Source: Gammaproteobacteria bacterium
GTDB taxonomy: Bacteria > Pseudomonadota > Gammaproteobacteria > JACCXJ01
NCBI GenBank assembly: GCA_013697045.1
Contig: JACCXJ010000374.1
Coordinates: forward strand, 1-34,599
Reading direction: 5' to 3'
Length of the DNA: 34,599 nt
Below the pieces are notes generated by a model. That model had not been told where the DNA came from. It ran no database searches and was given only the letters and a program-made list of their open reading frames with translations. Of the stretch, positions 8,197 to 18,605 are shown piece after piece (the first letter of the stretch is position 1; every line of letters starts with the position of its first letter). The position numbers and the translations under genes are program-made.

Positions 8197-8970
8197 ATGC
8201 CATTCGAACCGGGGGTCCCGCTCGAACACTATCTCCTCCATGGTCTTGTGGTAACGTTCCCGTTCCTTCTACTATCGTGGTTACTTCCGGCGCTTGTCTA
8301 CTCTGTGTTCCGGATCCCTGTGCTGGACGAACTGTGGGAAAGCTGGCCACCATTCTCGACGCCTTGGTTGAAGCCTTGGTTTCAAGGTATACCGCAGATC
8401 AGTTATGGCAGTGCGAGATCTAACTGCCGTCATCGAGTATGTGCATACATCCCGCCTATTTCGACGCAATGGGATGCAGTCTATTGGAGTCCACGGGGTA
8501 ATCCGCACAAAACCCTGCTGAAGGCGGCTATCGCTTATTTCTACCGCGATACTACAGAAGAAGGTAGGGCTCCGACGATTTGGCATGAACAGGCGTTTGG
8601 GCGATGGCTCGTATTTTGGCTAACGCCCATTTGCGGCGGATATATCGCGTTGTTACTGTTACTACCTCTAGCCTCCTTTTCCGGCGTCCTATGCCAACCT
8701 GCCGTTAAGGTGGGTCTATACGCAGCTATATGGGTATGGATGGTGTACGGAGTTTTTTACGTTCGCAACGAATCTGCCGAGCTCCTGCGATGGGGTACTC
8801 GACGCCCTAACGATTATCGTTACATGCCCCCGGTCCTTGGCGCACAGCTAAAAACTCTGTCCCCGGTTGCATTGAAGTTAACGAGCGTGCACGTTACCGC
8901 AGTTTTTGGGCTGATCAACCTAGTCGGTATTGTCGCATACCTCTCATTCTTCCGGACCTTATGCCATTAG
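8197..8970 (+). CDS. multi-pass membrane protein (C-terminal part of the interrupted gene)
   Basis: About four hydrophobic segments (HYLLHGLVVTFPFLLLSWLLPALVYSVF, WLVFWLTPICGGYIALLLLLPLASF, VGLYAAIWVWMVYGVFYV, VFGLINLVGIVAYLSFF). Frame open upstream to the element (PFLVWRAWR-M). Confidence 0.6.
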   Translation: MPFEPGVPLEHYLLHGLVVTFPFLLLSWLLPALVYSVFRIPVLDELWESWPPFSTPWLKPWFQGIPQISYGSARSNCRHRVCAYIPPISTQWDAVYWSPRGNPHKTLLKAAIAYFYRDTTEEGRAPTIWHEQAFGRWLVFWLTPICGGYIALLLLLPLASFSGVLCQPAVKVGLYAAIWVWMVYGVFYVRNESAELLRWGTRRPNDYRYMPPVLGAQLKTLSPVALKLTSVHVTAVFGLINLVGIVAYLSFFRTLCH

Positions 8971-8983
8971 ATGGTAGGCACCG

Positions 8984-11900
8984 GTGGTAACAGCTTCACA
9001 TTCAGACTCGAGCGTTGACGCGCTAGCCCTTTACTTTCTTTGTTGGCTCGATGCGATTGAGCGTTTAGACACGGTTCTGCTAGAAGTGAGGCACCTCCAG
9101 CAAAACATCATTTACTTGCTCCGCTGCCCCGCGTTATACCATCCGTTGCGCTATGAAGAAAACTTTCTACGGGGCTGGGATGGCTGGGAAATGCTTGCGG
9201 ACACGACGTTAACGCAGTCGACGATAAGACAGCTTCCTTGGTGTTGGGTCCTCACTTACCCGCTAGCCCCCCCAATGCACACCGACATCACAAGCTTCAG
9301 CAATGCGTGGCAGGGTCTATCGGCGAAGCACAAACCTGAATATGAGAGACGCGGCGAACAAATCAGCACGAGTATTTCCGACATCCTCGACGAATTAGTG
9401 GGCGACGGCCGTTGGAATAGCGACCAACGAGCACATTACTTTCGTCTTCATGCTATACAGGAACTCAAACGTCAGATTGTCCTCGATAAAGTCATCTTAT
9501 GCCGAGAAGGGCTTCGGATCTTTGTTAGTCCAATTGCGCCAGGGGGCCCCGCCTGCTCGCGTTTTTTGCTCCTCCGGTCCGCGGTTCTTGCACGGGCGAG
9601 GGAGTATGTGGCGAGGCTGGGGGACCATTTGAACGCATTTGCTCATAGCCAAGATTACGGACTCCACGATCACCCTCGCCCCGGTGTGCAGCGGCGACGC
9701 GACCAGCATATGTACATTGTGCACCTGCGAGACCGCTGTCGTAATATCGCGATAGAGATGTCGCTATTGGTAGCTAAGCTAAAGAGCGAGCCCGATCCCG
9801 AAAGCCGGCCATTAGTGTTCCACCGTTGGCAGGAAACTTTCACCTCGCAGAATTACACCTTTGAAAACGAACTTCGACTAGAGGAACCCGATGCGATCGT
9901 ACTACCATACACGAAATCCAAGCGTCAGCATTATGTCAACACCTCTTATTGGATGCCGGAACGTCCGGACCTTCAGAGCGTGATCGCACACGAGGTAGCG
10001 CATACTGTAATCCGCGAACGGTTTTCAGACCTACCACCCCAAGCTTTAGACCGCGACCAGGGTAGCTTCAGTCGCCTCCTTAAGGAACTTAACCAATGCC
10101 TTGAGGTATTCGACGCTCATCGAGACCACACGGATGCACCTGAACCGCTGCGGGAGCTAGCAGTAGACCTTCTAGCCACCGCGATTAAAGGTCCGGCCTA
10201 CGTTTACGCTTTGTTCTTGGAACTCGTCGGCGCTGGTACCGAAGACCTGTTTGCAGCCGGGGAATCGGGTGATCGTTTCGAACTCGATATGATCGACTAT
10301 TTGGAAGGCATCACGGGCGACTACGGTCAGATCCGCGACTGGTACTTCCGACTACATGTGGTCTGCGCCTGGCTAGAGGCGATCTTCCCATTCGAGCCCT
10401 TGCGCGCGGCGGGCGACAAAGCGCCTCCTCTAGCGCAACGCTTAATCAAAGCGTGTAGATTGATTCTTGATAACTTGCTGAAGTTTCTCGATCAAATAGC
10501 CGCGCCTCGTGCACAAACGGCCGTGTATTGGGAGGGGCTGGGCGAGCGACTGTGCACTATCGTGCGGCAGTCCCGGGCTGCGCGTGAAACAAAAAGCTGG
10601 CTACAGGAGCGGGAACGAGACGACCGAGTCAAAACGTGCGGTGGGTGGGACAAAGGTAATCGCCGCTTTCCACGGTCTACGCGGACACTGCACTGGAGAG
10701 TACGTAACTTTCTCGTGGATGGCCTTCGCGACAAAAAGGAGGGCTTGTTGCACGAGCTGTATTTGCTGAGGCCAGAAGATAGTGAGCGTGTCGAGTTTAA
10801 AGATAAAGGTAAACGGATAGGACGGATTAATAGGCACTTTAGAGATATATACGCCTTGGCTTTAGACGTCGCAGCAGGAGAAGCAGAGCCCAAATTAAAA
10901 AGCCCGACGCTGTTTCGAAGGCTATACGACATTCCATGGCAATGTGGAATGATGCGCGGGCTTGATTTTATGGATGACAAGTCCATACTCCGACGACTAT
11001 CTATAGGGGGCCAGGAGGACCGTACTGAATGGCTGTGGCAGATGCATTATCACGCCGCCTTGGGTCGGGAACTCTATCAAGTCGCGCTTGACTTTTATGC
11101 CCACGACGTCGGGTCCGCCTCGGAAAGATTAACAGAGGCGATACGGGTAGTAGCGGCGGCGGCGGAACACAAAGGATCGCTTAAGGAGAAGATCGCAGGA
11201 TGGCTTGGAAAATCGGAAGGGGAGCGTAACGAACGCATCAAGGGCATCAACAACCGTACCGATAAAGCCAGAAGGCGAAAAGCTGTCGCCAAGCTAACGG
11301 ACGATTATTCAGCACGAGAGCTAGCAGCGGCTTTCCGTACTAGCCAATCAGAACAAACAAGGAGATCGCTGGAGAAACTACAAGGTCACGAGCTAACAGC
11401 CCTTCAGGGAATTTTACGTAGCAACGGGATCCCACCCGATGAGCAACGATATCTCGCGCCGCTTTTGTCTTTCCTTGAAGTTAGGCTAACAGAAGAATTT
11501 CATAGTCAGACTCTTGATATTTTGTCCTATCGCGACCAACTTTTCGAATACGACGAATGCGATGACGCAACGGATGAGCGGCATCATATAAAGGAGAAAC
11601 GATTTACGCCTATCCCAGCTTACATGCTGACTCGCATCTGCACGGCGGGCTCATATACCCAGTACGATCAGTATGCGATGCCGCTTAAGGAGAGCATCTG
11701 GCCCTGGGAGACCACCGAGAGGTACCGTTGGCACAAATGGTGTTCGCTAAAGGGCGAAGGGGGACGCCATGTTGCCAAAGACAGGAATGAAAAGCTAGGC
11801 TCGGGAGTGTGGGATAGTTATTACACACTCTTGGGTAGGTACGACGTGCTTTCTATAGGACAAACGAGACCAATGTCGCGCTCCTGGATCCCGCAGTTCG

Positions 11901-12610
11901 AAAAGCGGGATGGCTGCGAGTCACATGAGAAGTACCCGAGTTTCTTTACCCGTCGCGAATTGGTGATCCCTTTGCGGCTGCGCTCGGATGAATGGGGTGA
12001 CGCGGCCCACACGGACGGTTCGGATAATGGCGATTGGGATAATATTGTGGCCGTAATGTCGATAGCACTTAACCGTGCTTCGGCCCGGCTCGATTTTATC
12101 CACCGAACCTTGAACATTAATTGGTGCGAGGGCAACCTACGCCCTACCGATCGCGCTTACCTTAGCGATGGCTGGGGCGACGTCATTCTTGTCTCGACTG
12201 GGGAGCCGAAGGATCGCTTATCGAAGATTTTTGATTTACAGGAGATGCTTTTCGAGGATTTTCAGGTTGAACGTACGGAACTGATGTTAACACCCCAGTG
12301 CGTTGCTGAGGCCGCTTTACACAAAAGTTATTATGTTCGGGTAATCACACGTCTCATGAACGACCGTACAACTGGTGAGGACAATAAGGAGTTTATTGCA
12401 AACCTAAAAAGCGACGTCCCGTGTGTGTTGGCTCGCATACCCGGCCTGAGCGACTATGATTTTCGCTTCATAACGCCGGTAGGCGAGAAGCAGGCTAGCA
12501 GTCTGTATCAGGGTATACTCCGTGGAATAGTTCAAGGGGACCGTGTGGATCGCTTCAGGACTATTATTGGAGCGCTACAAGATGTAACGAAGGGTACGTC
12601 GATGAATTAG
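8984..12610 (+). CDS. 1208-aa uncharacterised protein with HEXXH putative zinc-metallopeptidase signature
   Basis: Single long ORF in AT-richer DNA, 13 nt after the membrane ORF. HEVAH at 9989-10003, followed about 55 residues later by ELAVDLLATAIKGPAYVYAL. Confidence 0.85.
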   Translation: MVTASHSDSSVDALALYFLCWLDAIERLDTVLLEVRHLQQNIIYLLRCPALYHPLRYEENFLRGWDGWEMLADTTLTQSTIRQLPWCWVLTYPLAPPMHTDITSFSNAWQGLSAKHKPEYERRGEQISTSISDILDELVGDGRWNSDQRAHYFRLHAIQELKRQIVLDKVILCREGLRIFVSPIAPGGPACSRFLLLRSAVLARAREYVARLGDHLNAFAHSQDYGLHDHPRPGVQRRRDQHMYIVHLRDRCRNIAIEMSLLVAKLKSEPDPESRPLVFHRWQETFTSQNYTFENELRLEEPDAIVLPYTKSKRQHYVNTSYWMPERPDLQSVIAHEVAHTVIRERFSDLPPQALDRDQGSFSRLLKELNQCLEVFDAHRDHTDAPEPLRELAVDLLATAIKGPAYVYALFLELVGAGTEDLFAAGESGDRFELDMIDYLEGITGDYGQIRDWYFRLHVVCAWLEAIFPFEPLRAAGDKAPPLAQRLIKACRLILDNLLKFLDQIAAPRAQTAVYWEGLGERLCTIVRQSRAARETKSWLQERERDDRVKTCGGWDKGNRRFPRSTRTLHWRVRNFLVDGLRDKKEGLLHELYLLRPEDSERVEFKDKGKRIGRINRHFRDIYALALDVAAGEAEPKLKSPTLFRRLYDIPWQCGMMRGLDFMDDKSILRRLSIGGQEDRTEWLWQMHYHAALGRELYQVALDFYAHDVGSASERLTEAIRVVAAAAEHKGSLKEKIAGWLGKSEGERNERIKGINNRTDKARRRKAVAKLTDDYSARELAAAFRTSQSEQTRRSLEKLQGHELTALQGILRSNGIPPDEQRYLAPLLSFLEVRLTEEFHSQTLDILSYRDQLFEYDECDDATDERHHIKEKRFTPIPAYMLTRICTAGSYTQYDQYAMPLKESIWPWETTERYRWHKWCSLKGEGGRHVAKDRNEKLGSGVWDSYYTLLGRYDVLSIGQTRPMSRSWIPQFEKRDGCESHEKYPSFFTRRELVIPLRLRSDEWGDAAHTDGSDNGDWDNIVAVMSIALNRASARLDFIHRTLNINWCEGNLRPTDRAYLSDGWGDVILVSTGEPKDRLSKIFDLQEMLFEDFQVERTELMLTPQCVAEAALHKSYYVRVITRLMNDRTTGEDNKEFIANLKSDVPCVLARIPGLSDYDFRFITPVGEKQASSLYQGILRGIVQGDRVDRFRTIIGALQDVTKGTSMN

Positions 12611-12639
12611 TTGATTCGGTATATTTGAAAGTTTTTTCT

Positions 12640-13039
12640 ATCCCAGGCTGGAGCCACCCGCGCTCTGGCAGGCGATGACATCGGAGCACCCGCGGGTATT
12701 CCTGATCGACGAGATCGAGAAGGCGCCGCGCGATTTTCCCAACGATCTCCTGCACGAGCTCGACAAGATGGACTTCACCGTCCTCGAGACCAGGAACAGA
12801 TCGCCACCGACAACCGACAAGGCCCAGCGCCCGACCCGATCGTCTTCATCACCTCGAACAGCGAGCGCCGCTTGCCCGAGCCTTTCCTGCGACGTTGCGT
12901 CTACCACCACATCCGCTTCGATGACGAGCTGGTGAATAAAGCGGTCGAGGCGCGCAGGGACGAGTACAAGAACTTGCACCAGGACGTTCTGGAACTGGCA
13001 GTGGACATCGAAGACCTGAGGGCGGGCCGTGGCGTCTAG
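12640..13039 (+). pseudogene. 5'-truncated, frameshifted MoxR-like AAA+ ATPase fragment
   Basis: HPRVFLIDEIEKAPRDFPNDLLHELDKMDFTVLET (Walker B) then in another frame EQIATDNRQGPAPDPIVFITSNSERRLPEPFLRRCVYHHIRFDDELVNKAVEARRDEY. Walker A region absent. Confidence 0.8.
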
Positions 13040-13056
13040 TTTTGGCGCCTTGGCGC

Positions 13057-13383
13057 CTAGGGGATGCGCCTGACGCGCTCACAACGCCTCGCGGTATCCG
13101 ACCCGCGCCCGCCCCTGCAACGGTCACGACCACTGCCGCCGTCGAGTGCGTCGCGGCCCGCACCGCCGTGCAGCGTATCGCGTCCGGCGCCGCCCCTGAG
13201 CCTGTCTCTGCCGCTCTCGCCGAAGAGCCTGTCGCGTCCGGCGCCACCCCGGACCCTGTCGTTGCCGTCGCCCCCGCAGATCGTATCGCGGCCCCCGCCG
13301 CCGAAGATCGTATCGTCGCCGCCAAGGCCGACGATGACATCGCCGCCAGAAGTACCGAAGAGGACATCGGCGTTCTCCGTGCC
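13057..13383 (-). repeat. RTX nonapeptide repeat region encoded in the CDS above
   Basis: GTENADVLFGTSGGDVIVGLGGDDTIFGGGGRDTICGGDGNDRVRGGAGRDRLFGESGRDRLRGGAGRDTLHGGAGRDALDGG. Confidence 0.85.
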
Positions 13384-15081
13384 GGTTACCGTGGCCGGCA
13401 GGCCGCGGCAGGTGGGCGCGCGCCGAGGGATGTTCTCGGTACACTCCGAAAAGCTGAAGCGCACGATGCGGGTCGCCCATAGCCCCTGGGCGCCGACGAA
13501 CTCGTCGGTGTACCAGAAGGTGCAATCGTCGTTCGGGTCGACGCTCATGGCGCTGTAATCGCCCCAGCGGTTGGACGCGGTCTGAGACGACAAGCCGGTC
13601 ACTACGTTCACCTCGCCTTGCGGGAGGGTCCCGAGCGGATCGCTCGCCAGGCGCCCGGTGTAGCGGATGGAGGGGAAGACGCCGGGGCCGGAGACAGTGT
13701 AGCCAAGTCCGATGTCGCCCCGCCCGTCCATGGCGATGCTACCCATCCAGCGATGATCGGCATCGGGGGCATGGGTGCCCTCCTGGAATAACGTCCAGGG
13801 CCCGGTAGCCGTCTTGCGCAGCTCGTACCAGCGGATCCCGCCGTGGTCGGTGTTATCGACATCGGTCACGAAATTGCCGACCAGGGTCTCGTGGCTGCCG
13901 AAGTTGCGATATTGCGATCGCCACATGACCACCTCACGCAAGGGATCGAGCCTCCGGCCGGTACCCGGTTGGGGAAAGCAATCGAACGACGTCAGACCGC
14001 ACAGGCCGGAGTCGAACTCCGCTACAGCGACAGTGGTGGCGAGGATGAAAGTCGAGCCGGCGGGATTGGCGAAATCGACGTGGAATTCCCAGATCTCCAG
14101 GAAGTCCCGGCTCGGGTCGTTGAGCCCGGGGTTGTGCGCCTCGTCGTCGCGATGGCGTATGAAATAGTTCGGCGCGCCGACCGGCGGCGGCGTGGGACCG
14201 TCGAGATCACTCGGTGTCAACGCTTGGAAGTCGAACCCCTGGAGCCGCGTGGCCGTGCGGCGCTGGAAACCGGCCGTCCGGCCGTCGAGCATGCGGCGGC
14301 GCTGCAACGCATAGGCCGTCGGTTTCCGCTCGTTGGTCGAGACGTAATAGGCGTCCGGCCACACGGCGTACTTGGGATAGTCCGGAAACCGCGGGACCTC
14401 GAAATCGTAGACGAAAAAACCGCCCCGTACCGGATCGGGGGTACGCGAGATGTAAACGCACAGATGATTCCCGGTGGACGCGAATTCGCTCAGGAGCCAA
14501 CGATCGGCGAGCCCATCGAACAGCACTATGGGGTCTCCGGAACCGTTCACGCAGGCACCGGAACCCGCGGGCGCGAGTGAATCGAGGTCGAAATCGGCCA
14601 GCCGGCCGCCGGATTTATCGAAGATCCGCACCCGGCTGCTGCTGCCGCCGTTTACCATCTGGATGTAGTGGTCGGGTCCGACATCGCCCACCGGATCCGG
14701 CGGAAACACGCCGGTAAAGCCGACCCCGTCGAAGACCAAGTCGGGTGGATTGAAGACGCGAATCGAGCGGCCGTCACCGCCCCGGGTCTGGGGGGTGAAG
14801 AGCGGATCGGGCGGAGAGGTCTCTGGCGAGACCGGCGGCCGGGGGCGCGGATGCACGCGCCTCGGGACCTCGCGGATCGGGTCCCCTCGCTTCCAGGGCG
14901 GTGGGTGGGGGAGCTCGCGCACGTCCCCCTCGAAGACGCCCGGTTCGACCGGCGCGCCCTCGACCGCGTCCGGGCCCTCCTCCGGTGCCCGCGGCGGGGA
15001 CGCGCCGGCCTCGGTCACGAACCCGGCCGCGGCGGCCAGCAGCACCGCGCTGAGCACCGATGTGCCCCTTAGAGCCTTCAT
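13057..15081 (-). CDS. secreted protein with C-terminal RTX (hemolysin-type calcium-binding) repeats
   Basis: N-terminal signal peptide (MKALRGTSVLSAVLLAAAAGFVTEAGA), large beta-rich body, C-terminal GGxGxDxhxGG nonapeptides. Confidence 0.85.
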   Translation of the reverse strand: MKALRGTSVLSAVLLAAAAGFVTEAGASPPRAPEEGPDAVEGAPVEPGVFEGDVRELPHPPPWKRGDPIREVPRRVHPRPRPPVSPETSPPDPLFTPQTRGGDGRSIRVFNPPDLVFDGVGFTGVFPPDPVGDVGPDHYIQMVNGGSSSRVRIFDKSGGRLADFDLDSLAPAGSGACVNGSGDPIVLFDGLADRWLLSEFASTGNHLCVYISRTPDPVRGGFFVYDFEVPRFPDYPKYAVWPDAYYVSTNERKPTAYALQRRRMLDGRTAGFQRRTATRLQGFDFQALTPSDLDGPTPPPVGAPNYFIRHRDDEAHNPGLNDPSRDFLEIWEFHVDFANPAGSTFILATTVAVAEFDSGLCGLTSFDCFPQPGTGRRLDPLREVVMWRSQYRNFGSHETLVGNFVTDVDNTDHGGIRWYELRKTATGPWTLFQEGTHAPDADHRWMGSIAMDGRGDIGLGYTVSGPGVFPSIRYTGRLASDPLGTLPQGEVNVVTGLSSQTASNRWGDYSAMSVDPNDDCTFWYTDEFVGAQGLWATRIVRFSFSECTENIPRRAPTCRGLPATVTGTENADVLFGTSGGDVIVGLGGDDTIFGGGGRDTICGGDGNDRVRGGAGRDRLFGESGRDRLRGGAGRDTLHGGAGRDALDGGSGRDRCRGGRGSDTARRCERVRRIP

Positions 15082-15296
15082 CCCGCCCCTCGGTAATCGA
15101 TGGTCGGCACAAAAAACTGAACTCGGAGCGCCCGGCAGCCTCCAAGGAGAGCTCCATGTCTCAGATCCCCCCTTCGTTCAGGCTCAACCTTCTATTTGGG
15201 ATTGACTAAACCCTCCCGCTGGCGGGGGGAGGATCGCATTCATCTCCTGGGCGAAGGGGCATGGCGAAAATCCCGCTGCCCCAACCGGCCGGGGGC

Positions 15297-17189
15297 CTAC
15301 GATGCCCGCGCGGTCTTCGGGACCGCCTGGCGATCGTGACGCCCCAGCCCGCGTACGAATGCCAGGATCCCCTCGCTCGTCAGACCGGCATCGACCAGCA
15401 TCTCCTCGCGCGTGCCGTGCTGGATGAGGCGATCGGGCAGGCCGTAGTGGACCACGGGGGTGTGGCAGCCGTGGGCAGCCAGGATCTCGGCGACGCCGCT
15501 CCCGGCGCCGCCCGCCACGACGTTTTCCTCGACCGTGACCAGGAGCGCGTGGGATCCCGCCAAATGGAGGAGCATCTCCACGTCCAGCGGTCTCACGAAG
15601 CGCATGTTGACGACCGTGGTATCGAGCACCTCGGCCATCTCCAATGCGGGCGCCAGCATGGTGCCGAAGCAGAGGAGGGCGAGTCCGTGCCCCTCGCGCC
15701 GCATCTCCGCCTTGCCGAGGGGGAGGGCCGTCATGGTGTTGTTCACCGGGACCCCGGGTCCTTCGCCGCGCGGGTATCGCACCGCCGCGGGACCGTCGTG
15801 CAGAAATCCGGTATACAGCATCTGCCGGCACTCGTTCTCGTCGGCCGGCGCCATCACCACCATATGGGGCAGGCAGCGCAGGAAAGTGAGATCGTAGCTG
15901 CCGCTGTGCGTGGGCCCGTCGGCGCCCACCAACCCGGCGCGGTCGATGGCGAACAAGACCGGCAGCTTCTGGTTGACGACGTCGTGGATGACCTGGTCAT
16001 AGGCCCGCTGCAGGAAGGTCGAGTAGATCGCCACCACCGGTTTCTGCCCTTCGCAGGCCATGCCGGCCGCGACCGTCACGCTATGTTGCTCGGCGATCGC
16101 GACATCGAAGTAACGATCCGGGAAGTCCTTCTGGAAGCGTACCAGGCCCGATCCCTCCCGCATCGCCGGGGTGATGGCGACGAGACGCGGGTCCAGGGCC
16201 GCCATATCGCAGACCCAATCGCCGAACACCTTGGTGTAACTCGGCTTGCTCGGCGCCTTGCTGGCGACGATGCCGCGCTCCGGGTCGAATGGGGTCACGC
16301 CGTGGTACTTGACCGGATCGGCCTCGGCCGGCGCGTAGCCCTTGCCCTTCTTCGTGATGACGTGCAGGAGCTGCGGCCCCGGCATCTGGCTCACGTTGCG
16401 GATGGTGCCGAGGAGGGTCGGCAGATCGTGCCCGTCGATCGGTCCGATGTAGTTGAAGCCCAGCTCCTCGAACAGGGTCCCGGGGATGATCAGGCCCTTG
16501 ACATGCTCCTCGGCCCGACGCGCCAGCTCCCAGACCGGCGGCATGATCGAGAGCACCTTCTTGCTGCCCCGCTTCACGGAGGTGTAGAGCCGCCCCGACA
16601 GCACCTGAGCGATGCGGTTCGACAGCGCCCCGACGTTGGGCGAGATGGACATGTCGTTGTCGTTCAGGATGACCATGAGGTCGATGGCGAGGTCCCCGGC
16701 GTGGTTCATGGCCTCAAAGGCCAGCCCGCCGGTGATCCCCCCGTCGCCGATGACGGCCACGGCCTTGCGCCCCCGGCCCTCGCGCCGGGCCGCGATCGCC
16801 ATCCCCAGCGCGGCGCTGATGGAGGTGCTCGAATGCCCGACGCCGAAGGTATCGCAGGGGCTCTCGTCGCGCTTGGGAAACGGCGCCAGCCCGCCCCACT
16901 GGCGGATGGTCGGCATCCGGTCGCGGCGGCCGGTCAAGATCTTGTGCGGATAGGCCTGATGCCCCACGTCCCACACCAGCCGGTCTTCGGGGGTGTTGAG
17001 GACGTAGTGCAGGGCGATGGTCAGCTCCACCGTCCCGAGCCCCGCGGCGAAGTGGCCGCCGCTCTGGCTCACCGAGTCCAGGAGGAAGGCCCGCAGCTCC
17101 TCGGCGAGCGCCAAGAGCTCCGATTCCGGCAGGCCCCGGAGATCCCGGGGGGACTCGATCGTGCTCAGGCGCGGGTAGTATTTGTTCAT
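15297..17189 (-). CDS. dxs: 1-deoxy-D-xylulose-5-phosphate synthase
   Basis: [101 protein letters not shown]. Confidence 0.97.
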   Translation of the reverse strand: MNKYYPRLSTIESPRDLRGLPESELLALAEELRAFLLDSVSQSGGHFAAGLGTVELTIALHYVLNTPEDRLVWDVGHQAYPHKILTGRRDRMPTIRQWGGLAPFPKRDESPCDTFGVGHSSTSISAALGMAIAARREGRGRKAVAVIGDGGITGGLAFEAMNHAGDLAIDLMVILNDNDMSISPNVGALSNRIAQVLSGRLYTSVKRGSKKVLSIMPPVWELARRAEEHVKGLIIPGTLFEELGFNYIGPIDGHDLPTLLGTIRNVSQMPGPQLLHVITKKGKGYAPAEADPVKYHGVTPFDPERGIVASKAPSKPSYTKVFGDWVCDMAALDPRLVAITPAMREGSGLVRFQKDFPDRYFDVAIAEQHSVTVAAGMACEGQKPVVAIYSTFLQRAYDQVIHDVVNQKLPVLFAIDRAGLVGADGPTHSGSYDLTFLRCLPHMVVMAPADENECRQMLYTGFLHDGPAAVRYPRGEGPGVPVNNTMTALPLGKAEMRREGHGLALLCFGTMLAPALEMAEVLDTTVVNMRFVRPLDVEMLLHLAGSHALLVTVEENVVAGGAGSGVAEILAAHGCHTPVVHYGLPDRLIQHGTREEMLVDAGLTSEGILAFVRGLGRHDRQAVPKTARAS

Positions 17190-17408
17190 ACGCAACAACT
17201 CAATCTCGTAAAGCCTACATTATCGATACGCCCCGCCGCTCTTGCAACCAATGCTGCCCGGTGCCGTAGCGTGGCCGCCCAGAGCGTCACCGGGGCCCGG
17301 GGCTGTACTTTCCCGAACCGTTACAGTATCGTAATAGGGACCGCGGGCTCGTTCCGCAATTGGTTGATCAAACGCCAAAATCTACCACCAGACTAGGGGA
17401 GGATTGGC

Positions 17409-18569
17409 ATGGGCGTTCCCTTGATCCAGCAGTACCGTGTCGCGCGCTATGTGATCGAGCAGAAGCTCCGGGGCCGGCAGCGCTATCCACTCGTGTTGAT
17501 GTTGGAACCGTTGTTTCGCTGCAACCTCGCGTGCGCCGGGTGCGGCAAGATCGACTATCCCGACGAGATCCTCGACAAGCGCCTGTCGGTCGAGGAGTGC
17601 ATGGCCGCCATCGACGACTGTGGCGCGCCGATCGTCTCGATCGCGGGCGGCGAGCCGTTGATCCACAAGGAGATGCCCCAGATCGTCCAGGGCTTCATCG
17701 AACGCGGGAAGTTCGTGTATCTGTGCACCAACGCGCTGCTCCTGGACCGCCGCATGAAGGATTATCGGCCTTCCCCGTACCTGACTTTCTCCATCCACCT
17801 CGACGGGACCCGCCAGCGGCACGATGCGTCGGTGTGCCGCGAGGGCGTCTTCGATACCTGTGTGGCGGTGATCGAGAAGGCACGCGCACAGGGGTTTCGA
17901 GTGACCGCCAACTGCACGCTCTTTCAAGGTGAGACCGCCCCGGAAGTCGCCGAATTCATGGATATCGCGATGGCACTCGGGGTCGAGGGCGTGACCATCT
18001 CGCCCGGTTATAGCTACGAGCGCGCCCCGCGCCAGGACGTGTTCCTCAAGCGCCGCGCCAGCAAGCAGTTGTTTCGCGATCTGTTCAAGCTCGGCAAATC
18101 ACGGCGCGGAAAACGCCAATGGTACTTCAACCAGTCGCCCCTGTACCTCGATTTCCTCGCCGGTAACCAGGCCTACGAGTGTACGCCCTGGGGCAATCCC
18201 ACCCGCAACGTCTTCGGCTGGCAGAAGCCCTGCTACCTCTTGGTGGGGGAGGGGTATGCCAAGACCTACCGGGAGCTCATGGAAGAGACCGAATGGGAAC
18301 GCTACGGCACCGGGCGCAACCCGAAGTGCAACGACTGCATGGTCCATTGCGGCTACGAAGCGACGGCGGTGAACGATGCCTTCCGCTCGCCGCTCAAGGC
18401 CCTGCGGGTCATGCTCGCGGGACCGCGCACCGATGGGGACATGGCGCCCGAGCCCGCGATCGTCTATCGGGAGGAACCCTTGCCCCGGCCGCACCTGGTA
18501 GGCAAGGGCCCCGGGACCGTAGCGACGATCGCCGCGCCGGTCTCGCGCCACCGCAAGGCCAGCGGCTAG
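17409..18569 (+). CDS. hpnH: adenosyl-hopene transferase HpnH (radical SAM)
   Basis: MGVPLIQQYRVARYVIEQKLRGRQRYPLVLMLEPLFRCNLACAGCGKIDYP (CxxxCxxC), GGEPLIHKEM, QKPCYLL, CNDCMVHCGYE. Confidence 0.96.
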   Translation: MGVPLIQQYRVARYVIEQKLRGRQRYPLVLMLEPLFRCNLACAGCGKIDYPDEILDKRLSVEECMAAIDDCGAPIVSIAGGEPLIHKEMPQIVQGFIERGKFVYLCTNALLLDRRMKDYRPSPYLTFSIHLDGTRQRHDASVCREGVFDTCVAVIEKARAQGFRVTANCTLFQGETAPEVAEFMDIAMALGVEGVTISPGYSYERAPRQDVFLKRRASKQLFRDLFKLGKSRRGKRQWYFNQSPLYLDFLAGNQAYECTPWGNPTRNVFGWQKPCYLLVGEGYAKTYRELMEETEWERYGTGRNPKCNDCMVHCGYEATAVNDAFRSPLKALRVMLAGPRTDGDMAPEPAIVYREEPLPRPHLVGKGPGTVATIAAPVSRHRKASG

Positions 18570-18605
18570 CGGACGCCGCGTCGCGCCCGTCCCGGTACCG
18601 CTCCC

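Noticed and set aside
13042-13558. + strand repetitive ORFs (Ser/Pro or Ala-rich)
   Set aside because: Antisense translation of the RTX repeats; the repeat signal belongs to the minus-strand gene.
15261-17396. 711-aa + strand ORF
   Set aside because: Lies antisense to dxs; composition is the usual shadow of a high-GC coding strand, with no recognisable domains.
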